Source of the DNA: Bacillota bacterium
GTDB taxonomy: Bacteria > Bacillota > Clostridia > Acetivibrionales > DTU013
Length of the DNA: 20,404 bases
Reading direction: 5' to 3'
NCBI GenBank assembly: GCA_023409735.1
Contig: JAEYRB010000024.1
Location: 1-20,404, forward strand
Each line of letters begins with the position of its first letter. Within the stretch, counting starts at the first letter, position 1. Both the position numbers and the translations under genes were made by a program. A model generated the notes under the pieces. It was not told where the DNA came from. It was given only the letters and a program-made list of their open reading frames with translations, and made no database searches. This document shows positions 14,635 to 20,404 of the stretch, piece after piece.

Positions 14635-16218
14635 ATGAAAAACATTTTGATCGGCGGAGCCTGGCCATACGCAAACGGCTCACTCCATATCGGACACATA
14701 GCAGCGCTCCTTCCAGGTGATGTAATTGCACGGTATTATCGTGCATGCGGCAATCCCGTATTTTATGTTTCGGGCAGCGATTGCCACGGCACACCCGTTA
14801 CCATCCGTGCAAAGCAGGAGGGCAAAACGCCTCGCGAGGTCAGTGACAGCTATCACACGGAATTTTGTGAGGTATTTCGCAAGCTTGGTTTTAGCTACGA
14901 TTATTATGGTAAAACCTCCGAAGAGGGACATATACGATTTGTGCAGGATTTTCACCGCAAGCTTTACAAAAGCGAATATGTTTGTGAAAAAACGGTTCCG
15001 CAGGCCTTTTGTTCAAACTGTAACAAGACACTGACCGATAGGCTTGTAGTAGGAATCTGCCCATTTTGCGGGGCAAAAACGCGTGGAGACCAATGTGATG
15101 CCTGCAGTGAAGTCCTTGAAGCTGAGAGCATCAAGGATCCGAAATGTGCAGAATGTGGCAATCCTCTGACGTTTCATACAACAACTCAGCTATATATTGA
15201 GCTCTCAAAGCTGGAAAAAGAACTATCAACATATCTTGCTTCACACCCGCAATGGCGCAAAAACGCCATTGCTTTCACAAAACGATATATTGATGAGGGT
15301 TTACGTGACCGTGCCATTACCAGAGACCTTGACTGGGGCATTGATGTTCCGAAGGAGGGCTATGACGGCAAAAAGATTTACATCTGGGCAGAGAATGTCC
15401 TTGGATATCTTTCGGCAAGCAAGACTGTCGCTGACGAACGCAATGTTGATTTTGCAGAGCTTTGGGGTGAAACCGCCAGGCATTATTACGTGCACGGGAA
15501 GGATAATATCCCGTTCCACACGATAATCCTGCCGTCACTTTTACTTGCACATGGAGGCGGATTACGGCTGCCGGATGATATCATTTCCAGTGAGCACATG
15601 ACACTCGATGGCAGTAAAATATCAACAAGCAAAAATCATGCGATCTGGGCAAAGGATATTGTAGACAAATATAACCCCGATGCGCTTCGATATTTCCTCA
15701 TAGCTAATGGCCCTGAGAAACGTGATACAGATTTTTCATGGCGCGAGTTTATAGAACGGAACAATTCCGAGCTGCTTGGAGCATACGGAAACTTCATCAA
15801 CCGTACACTTGCTTTTATAGTTAAGTACCTCGATGGAATCATTCCTGAAGGTGCTCTTGACTATGAGATTGAGAAATCAATCAGCACAGCATATACTTCC
15901 ATTGGTCGGAAAATTGAGAATGGACAGCTTAAGGATGCGCTTGACGAGGCATTTGAGCTTGTTCGGTTCGGGAATAGATTCTATGATGCGCAGCAGCCGT
16001 GGAAAACACGTACAGCCGATACGGTAAAGTGCAGTGAAACACTATTTAACTGTGTACAGCTGATAGCTAATCTGGCAATTTTACTATTGCCATTCCTGCC
16101 CTTCTCATCTGAAAAAATATTGGCATGGCTGAATCTTACACCTGAATGGAAAACACAATATATCTCCGCCGGATACTCCTTGCCTGAGATATCAATACTA
16201 TTCCAAAGGCTGGAATAG
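14635..16218 (+). CDS. metG: Methionyl-tRNA synthetase, short KISTS-type (MetRS2-like)
   Basis: A 527-residue class I synthetase that charges tRNA-Met. HIGH is at residues 18-21. Four CxxC pairs at 126/129, 142/145, 154/157 and 171/174 form the two-zinc-knuckle insertion of the MetG1 type. KIYIWAENVLGYL lies in the active-site domain. The second signature is KISTS (328-332) rather than KMSKS, and the anticodon-binding helices fill the last 160 residues. It lacks the C-terminal tRNA-binding (Trbp111-like) domain of 650-residue synthetases. The start at 14635 has GAAAGGAG 10 bases before it; an in-frame ATG at 14575 has no good site and would add 20 unlike residues. The Met T-box immediately upstream controls it. 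In some Firmicutes this form is a second copy (MetRS2) insensitive to certain inhibitors of the main enzyme; whether another copy exists is not visible here. Confidence 0.95.
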   Translation: MKNILIGGAWPYANGSLHIGHIAALLPGDVIARYYRACGNPVFYVSGSDCHGTPVTIRAKQEGKTPREVSDSYHTEFCEVFRKLGFSYDYYGKTSEEGHIRFVQDFHRKLYKSEYVCEKTVPQAFCSNCNKTLTDRLVVGICPFCGAKTRGDQCDACSEVLEAESIKDPKCAECGNPLTFHTTTQLYIELSKLEKELSTYLASHPQWRKNAIAFTKRYIDEGLRDRAITRDLDWGIDVPKEGYDGKKIYIWAENVLGYLSASKTVADERNVDFAELWGETARHYYVHGKDNIPFHTIILPSLLLAHGGGLRLPDDIISSEHMTLDGSKISTSKNHAIWAKDIVDKYNPDALRYFLIANGPEKRDTDFSWREFIERNNSELLGAYGNFINRTLAFIVKYLDGIIPEGALDYEIEKSISTAYTSIGRKIENGQLKDALDEAFELVRFGNRFYDAQQPWKTRTADTVKCSETLFNCVQLIANLAILLLPFLPFSSEKILAWLNLTPEWKTQYISAGYSLPEISILFQRLE

Positions 16219-16255
16219 TAAATTAATAAACTTACTTCATTCATATGGATACTTG

Positions 16256-16290
16256 CGGTCAAGCCTGACTCATGTGTAGTCAGGCGACCG
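16256..16290. terminator. Bulged hairpin between convergent genes
   Basis: CGGTC-AA-GCCTGACT (16256-16270) pairs with AGTCAGGC-GACCG (16278-16290) around a 7-base loop, with a two-base bulge. No T run follows on either strand, so termination is uncertain. It sits between the synthetase and hydrolase genes. Confidence 0.5.
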
Positions 16291-16354
16291 TCTCCATGAA
16301 AATATGATTCTGATAATTAGTTATCTTCAAAAACTGTGTTTTTCTATTTATTAA

Positions 16355-17416
16355 TCATTTTGAATAACTATCATAAAAAGAAACAATTTGAGACATCAAC
16401 TCATTATCCAACTCAAATAACTGCTTCTTATCCAGATGTTTATTCATATACTCAGTCTTTATCTCCGGTGTTAATTCTGTATCGAGCGAATCGACATAAG
16501 CTTTAAACTCTTTATTTAGCTTATTCTTATATTGTCTTGAAGCATCAGTATAGTAAACATAATCATGTCCTCTATCTTCATACTTCACAAACCTGACCTT
16601 TGAATTATCCTTGAATTCTTTATAAAAGCTTAGATACTGATTCTCAAAAGAGACCATCTTATCATCCTCGCTATGAATGATCATTGCTCCTGCACCGGAT
16701 TTGTTTATTCCTTCAATACAGTTATAGCCTGCATAGGAACCGAACTTTATTTTTTCTATTGCTGAAATGTATGGCAAAAGCAAGCTTATTCCATCACCTG
16801 CTATTCGCTTACCCTCTTCCTCAATTATATCAATAGATTTGTTAAAGCCGGCAATCATAACGATCGATTTGATATCCGGGTGAAGATTTAGGACACTTCC
16901 TACTGAATAGGCTCCCCAACTGTGACCAAACAGCATAATCGGCATGCCCTCAAATTTCTTACATTCTTTAATAAATCGGATTGCATGATCAAGGTCAATT
17001 TCACCTTGCGGAATTCCTTCAACACAATCTCCCTCACTTTTATCATTTCCTGTTGCATCGTATGCAAATACGAGATATCCATTAGTTGTAAAATAATCTG
17101 CAACATCCATATAATGATTTTGTCCGCCGCCGCCAAGTCCATGAGCAATAATTATTACTCCCTTTGGGTCAATACCTTCCTTGTAATATGTATAACCTGC
17201 AAGTAATTGATTTTTATTGGATCCAAACATATTCTGTTCTGCTTTTAGACCGTCAAATTCCTCAATACTGCGTGCCATCCACGAAATAGTATCATATCTG
17301 TTGCCAAAATTACTATTATATATTGCTATTGAAATAACAAAGGGTAAAACCAAAAATACCAGGATTAAGGCAAAACAGCTTATAGAAATAATGATTTTCT
17401 TTCTTTTACTTTTCAT
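16355..17416 (-). CDS. Membrane-anchored alpha/beta hydrolase
   Basis: A 353-residue serine hydrolase of the alpha/beta fold (Hydrolase_4/lysophospholipase-like). Residues 8-30 form one membrane segment after a lysine-rich start, so the enzyme is held at the membrane, probably facing outward. IIIAHGLGGGG (88-98) gives the oxyanion-hole region. The nucleophile elbow is GHSWG (Ser166), the acid is in HSEDD (Asp251 or Asp252), and the His is in DRGHDYV (His284), so the triad is complete. It follows the acyltransferase gene by 42 bases on the same strand, with a GGGTGGTG site before its ATG. A lipid or ester substrate at the membrane is plausible, but not shown. Confidence 0.88.
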   Translation of the reverse strand: MKSKRKKIIISISCFALILVFLVLPFVISIAIYNSNFGNRYDTISWMARSIEEFDGLKAEQNMFGSNKNQLLAGYTYYKEGIDPKGVIIIAHGLGGGGQNHYMDVADYFTTNGYLVFAYDATGNDKSEGDCVEGIPQGEIDLDHAIRFIKECKKFEGMPIMLFGHSWGAYSVGSVLNLHPDIKSIVMIAGFNKSIDIIEEEGKRIAGDGISLLLPYISAIEKIKFGSYAGYNCIEGINKSGAGAMIIHSEDDKMVSFENQYLSFYKEFKDNSKVRFVKYEDRGHDYVYYTDASRQYKNKLNKEFKAYVDSLDTELTPEIKTEYMNKHLDKKQLFELDNELMSQIVSFYDSYSK

Positions 17417-17458
17417 TACACACCACCCAAAATACTATATTATTGCCACATCTCTATC

Positions 17459-18739
17459 TCAAAGTGCCGGGACCTCTGCAGTATGATCTACTGCCGCTAT
17501 AAGCCCGATCCGCCACGCCTTATACAATTCTTCAGTAGCAAGGGCAATTTTAGTTACTGAAAAATAATCACATTTCGGATATATATAGTAGGTGTCGGTT
17601 AGAGTATTAAGGTCCACACAATCACCGAGCTTCCCAAGATAGTTGTATTCGATATGGCAGGAATAAAGCGACTTTGCATTGATTGCTACAGAATAAGGGC
17701 TTCCTTCATATTCACCCTCCAGTAAAAAGCCGTTCATATCATGGATGAGCTTACCCTTTCCCAGATGTACAAACCCTTTGGCATTGGGCAGAGAATCCAC
17801 CACAACCTCAGATTCAAATCTGTAAGCCCCGCTCTCAACTTCTCTTCGGACCTGTTCTCTCTCCCACTCATACCAATCCGGGATATGGGTAAACTCATTT
17901 TTTCCATCCAAAGCGGCCAGTTCGCCATACTCGGACATTTCCCATTCTTTTTTACAGCTATTACACCAAAGCCTGCTTCCCTCGGACATCATGTAATACT
18001 GTGCCTTGCAGCTGGGACATTGGTAAAGTACCTTATGTAAACCCTTTGCTCTGTCAGGATAGCTTATACGGATATTGTGTTCCTTTTGCCATGTAAAGTC
18101 GTCATATTCAAAAACAGTATTGATCCTTTTGTTTATCTCATTATAATTAAGTGTATTGATTTCATCACTTGTTACCAATTGAGTCAATATCGCCTCTGTA
18201 TGCTTAACCTTTCTATTCTTCAAATTCCAAAAAGGTGAATTAACATGGTGCCCATGCATAATTAATGTTACAACAGGAATCTTCAGCAGCTTAGCCAATT
18301 TTCCAAGTGATTCCGGAAGGACTGCATTCGTACCACAAAGAGAATACTTGGCTTCGGGATAAAGCACAATTACATCGCCATTATCTGCTACTCTTTTCAT
18401 ATGCCTGATCATTACCGTATCATTTGTAAACTTGCGCTTGCATATACAGCCCACGTTTCTTAAAAGCCATTCACGGCCGATAAAGCCATCTATAGCTACC
18501 AAATAATTTGCGCGATGAGGAAATATTGCTGCAGTCGTTACTTTGAAATCTATAAAGGAATTATGATTGCACAACAGCAAATATGGCGGCTTAATCCCCT
18601 GCATTCCTATTTTAGTTATTCTAACTCGATGAGAAAAAACTGCAGGATAACTCAGCAGCCATGTAACTGGCCTCAAATAGTTTCTCTGTCTTACAGGCTT
18701 TTTTATCATGTCAAATCTCTCAAATTGTGATATTTCCAT
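17459..18739 (-). CDS. PlsC-like lysophospholipid acyltransferase with zinc ribbon
   Basis: A 426-residue protein in two parts. Numbering from the upstream ATG (18751), the first 220 residues are a 1-acylglycerol-3-phosphate acyltransferase-like domain: NHNSFID carries the H-x4-D catalytic pair (His63/Asp68), and YPEAKYS (131-137) stands where EGTRS occurs in standard enzymes. Residues 245-266 hold a zinc ribbon (CPSC...CNSC), and the last 150 are a beta-rich region of unknown role. The start is more likely at 18739 (MEISQF), because TGGAG lies just before it, than at 18751, which has no ribosome site. A TATAAT box (18775-18770) precedes it. It probably acylates a lipid acceptor at the membrane. 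The C-terminal ribbon is unusual beside the standard PlsC fold. Confidence 0.85.
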   Translation of the reverse strand: MEISQFERFDMIKKPVRQRNYLRPVTWLLSYPAVFSHRVRITKIGMQGIKPPYLLLCNHNSFIDFKVTTAAIFPHRANYLVAIDGFIGREWLLRNVGCICKRKFTNDTVMIRHMKRVADNGDVIVLYPEAKYSLCGTNAVLPESLGKLAKLLKIPVVTLIMHGHHVNSPFWNLKNRKVKHTEAILTQLVTSDEINTLNYNEINKRINTVFEYDDFTWQKEHNIRISYPDRAKGLHKVLYQCPSCKAQYYMMSEGSRLWCNSCKKEWEMSEYGELAALDGKNEFTHIPDWYEWEREQVRREVESGAYRFESEVVVDSLPNAKGFVHLGKGKLIHDMNGFLLEGEYEGSPYSVAINAKSLYSCHIEYNYLGKLGDCVDLNTLTDTYYIYPKCDYFSVTKIALATEELYKAWRIGLIAAVDHTAEVPAL

Positions 18740-18769
18740 ATTCAACTCCATTTACGATTTTATACATTA

Positions 18770-18775
18770 ATTATA
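18770..18775 (-). promoter_or_regulatory. -10 box for the acyltransferase-hydrolase pair
   Basis: TATAAT on the minus strand at 18775-18770 gives a transcription start near 18763, about 24 bases before the preferred start codon. The upstream TTGCTG is 20 bases away, longer than the 17-base optimum, so this is tentative. Confidence 0.4.
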
Positions 18776-19142
18776 CAGTTCATTTTGACATAAATCAGCA
18801 ATTTTTTAAAATAGTTACATCAATATTTAGTAATCTAAAAGAGAAGAAGCTTTTAAATGACTTTGATAGTGCAGATATGATGCCTCAGTAGATCGGATAG
18901 GTTATATGACAATATACAATAGCCTCTGATTACTTATACTGTTATTTTATCCCACACAATTTTAATCGTTAACATCAGCATTATCAGCAGAATTTCTCAA
19001 TGCTGCACATAACCTGACAAATTATGCAAAGTCATCCTTATGGTCTTTGTTCTGTACAAGCTACCGGCACAAGAGTAAAATAGTGTTGATTATAAACAAA
19101 GTACTAATTTGAACGTGTGTTACAAACAAAAGGGGAATTAAT
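18776..19142. other. Gene-free divergent intergenic region
   Basis: No ORF with recognisable product, RNA gene or long repeat was found on either strand. The region is A+T-rich and separates the leftward acyltransferase gene from the rightward DUF3795 fragment. A promoter for the fragment may be present near TTGATT (about 19086) but the -10 is unclear. Confidence 0.5.
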
Positions 19143-19238
19143 ATGAAATACAAGCATCGAGAATACCCTTTATTTTCAGCGTGTGGTCTAAATTGCGGGC
19201 TATGCCCTCATTATCAAACCAATGGCACAATAGCCTGA
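19143..19238 (+). pseudogene. DUF3795-family fragment, 31 codons
   Basis: ATG at 19143, preceded by AAAGGGG at proper spacing, begins a frame reading MKYKHREYPLFSACGLNCGLCP and ends at a TGA after 31 residues. The SACGLNCGLCP pattern is the hallmark N-terminal cysteine cluster of DUF3795 proteins, which usually continue to about 100-150 residues with a second CPGC motif. No such sequence follows in any frame, so this is a truncated remnant rather than a full protein. It is not homologous to the membrane protein downstream. Confidence 0.72.
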
Positions 19239-19296
19239 ATACGCACAAAACCCCATAAATAGAGAATGGATCATAAATATTTTCTTTCATAAGGCG

Positions 19297-19896
19297 GTGA
19301 TTAATATTAAAGCTTATCAAATACTGGCACTTTTTATCCTGGCAATATTTTATTCGGCTTATTTTACAAAAATGTATCTTCAAAAACAGAAGGGGATTCA
19401 AACAGATCAGATAAACAAGGGGTTCAAGCCACCAAAGACACAACGTGTTGAGAGGGTCATGAGCTTTGCAACACGTTCTATTGTTATAATAGAATTAGTA
19501 AGTATTATATTTGATTGGCGTATTATAGTATCTAAACCAATGGTAGTTATAGGACTGATTATCTCTTCACTTGGGGTTATTACTTTTATCATTGCTATGA
19601 TTACTATGAAGGACAGCTGGCGTGCCGGAATAAACAAGAATGAGAAAACACAATTGATAACGGTTGGCATATATCAATACAGCCGCAATCCGGCTTTTCT
19701 CGGGTTTGATTTAATGTATACCGGAGTTTTAATATCATTTTTCAATATTCCTTTATTGTGCTTTACTGTTCTGACAGTAATCACCCTACATCTGCAGATA
19801 CTGCAGGAAGAAGCATTTTTGCCAACATTGTTTGGAAGCAGCTATGTCGAGTACATGAAACAAACATTTAGATACATCGGGAGAACTAGATTTTAA
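19297..19896 (+). CDS. Isoprenylcysteine carboxyl methyltransferase-like membrane protein
   Basis: A 199-residue polytopic membrane protein of the ICMT/PEMT family, starting at GTG (19297). Four or five hydrophobic segments are visible, at about 7-27, 60-73, 82-105 and 142-165. The conserved SAM-binding C-terminal half is present: GIYQYSRNPAFLGFDLMYTG (the xxxRNPxYxG motif), then LQEEAFLPTLFGSSYVEYMKQTFRYI, the standard EE-L-FG-Y-Y pattern. In bacteria these enzymes methylate lipid, isoprenoid or small-molecule substrates rather than prenylated proteins. The ribosome site (GGCGG) is weak and partly overlaps the start. The VOC-like gene follows after 19 bases, so they may form an operon. Confidence 0.85.
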   Translation: MINIKAYQILALFILAIFYSAYFTKMYLQKQKGIQTDQINKGFKPPKTQRVERVMSFATRSIVIIELVSIIFDWRIIVSKPMVVIGLIISSLGVITFIIAMITMKDSWRAGINKNEKTQLITVGIYQYSRNPAFLGFDLMYTGVLISFFNIPLLCFTVLTVITLHLQILQEEAFLPTLFGSSYVEYMKQTFRYIGRTRF

Positions 19897-19915
19897 AAGG
19901 TGGAGGATATGTACA

Positions 19916-20344
19916 ATGAAGATAGGAGTCGGGATCTACGTTAAGAACAGTGCAGAGGCTGTAGAGCTTTATAAGGAGGCCTTCGGCCTGGAGCTTGGTT
20001 ATCATGTGCTGAATCCGGATGGCAGCTATTTTCACTCAGAGCTAAATCGCGACGGGAAGGAGATTCTCGATGTAATCGAGTCACCTGTCGAGAGGCATGA
20101 TGACAGCACTGTTCAAGTTGGTGTTATCCTTGACAGTGAAGCGGATGTACGCAAGGCATATGCATTGCTGAGCGAGGGTGGCGAAATTGAGACGCCCATC
20201 GGGCCGCTGCCATGGTGTCCCTGCGCCGCAACCCTCAAGGACAGGTTTGGCGTATGGTGGTATATCTCTGCACCACAGCACTACCCAGCGGATGATTATG
20301 ACCCAACGGCTCCTTGGGAACCCGACATGTATAAGAAGCCCTAA
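19916..20344 (+). CDS. VOC/PhnB-like (glyoxalase fold) protein
   Basis: A 142-residue protein with one vicinal-oxygen-chelate domain of the PhnB type (DUF899-free, glyoxalase/bleomycin-resistance superfamily). VKNSAEAVELYKEAFGLELGY (about 9-29) is the classic opening, followed by DGSYFHSELNRDGKEILDVIES and later GGEIETPIGPLPWCPCAATLKDRFGVWWYI (about 97-127). GGTGGAGG lies 9 or so bases before the ATG. PhnB-type proteins usually dimerise and their reactions are mostly unknown; resistance to electrophiles or antibiotics is one possibility. The C-terminal extension of about 15 residues (PADDYDPTAPWEPDMYKKP) is acidic and proline-rich, as in many PhnB relatives. The 60 bases after it hold no recognised feature. 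Confidence 0.9.
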   Translation: MKIGVGIYVKNSAEAVELYKEAFGLELGYHVLNPDGSYFHSELNRDGKEILDVIESPVERHDDSTVQVGVILDSEADVRKAYALLSEGGEIETPIGPLPWCPCAATLKDRFGVWWYISAPQHYPADDYDPTAPWEPDMYKKP

Positions 20345-20404
20345 CCATCTGATATTTTTCCCATGATAGTTATCTCGGTCATTATTGCCGACGGAAGCCG
20401 TCAC

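Noticed and set aside
20081..20404. Minus-strand frame running off the right edge.
   Set aside because: It lies entirely opposite the VOC-like gene and has no recognisable product.

Overview
The window looks like a Gram-positive, low-GC Firmicute, most likely a Clostridia-class plant-polysaccharide degrader (Paenibacillus-like relatives cannot be excluded). The signs are strong AAGGAGG-type ribosome binding sites, T-box control of a tRNA synthetase, a YesM-type kinase with an LplB/YtcP/LipO-type sugar transporter, and an A+T-rich sequence. This assignment is inferred from gene families, not from a database search.

Region 1 (1-10.7 kb) is a glycan-use locus. A truncated YesM-like sensor kinase runs in from the left edge on the + strand. 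It converges, across a perfect 18-bp bidirectional terminator, on a long minus-strand operon. In transcription order the operon is: LplB-type permease, YtcP-type permease, lipoprotein solute-binding protein (DUF3502 type), secreted beta-helix protein with carbohydrate-binding-like C-terminal modules, membrane-anchored PpiC/PrsA-like foldase, intracellular GH29 alpha-L-fucosidase, and a broken GH42 beta-galactosidase. The likely logic is that the beta-helix enzyme acts outside the cell (perhaps folded by the PpiC protein), the transporter imports fucose-bearing oligosaccharides using a shared ATPase encoded elsewhere, and the fucosidase trims them inside. Two strong hairpins sit between operon genes, after the binding protein and after the beta-helix gene.

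Region 2 (10.7-12.3 kb) has no long gene. It holds a decayed IS30-family transposase remnant, several hairpins, and a compact unit of sigma-A-like promoter, 34-codon ORF and intrinsic terminator. A second tiny hydrophobic ORF and an inverted repeat follow, leading into the next gene. This is the least explained part of the window and may be a regulatory leader.

Region 3 (12.3-16.3 kb) is an accessory cluster on the + strand: three GNAT acetyltransferases, then a Met-specific T-box and a 527-residue methionyl-tRNA synthetase of the short, KISTS-type (MetRS2-like) form. It could be a resistance or housekeeping-backup cassette.

Region 4 (16.3-20.4 kb) has a minus-strand pair (a PlsC-like acyltransferase with a zinc ribbon, then a membrane-anchored alpha/beta hydrolase). 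After a gene-poor gap comes a + strand set: a DUF3795 fragment, an isoprenylcysteine methyltransferase-like membrane protein and a VOC/PhnB-like protein.
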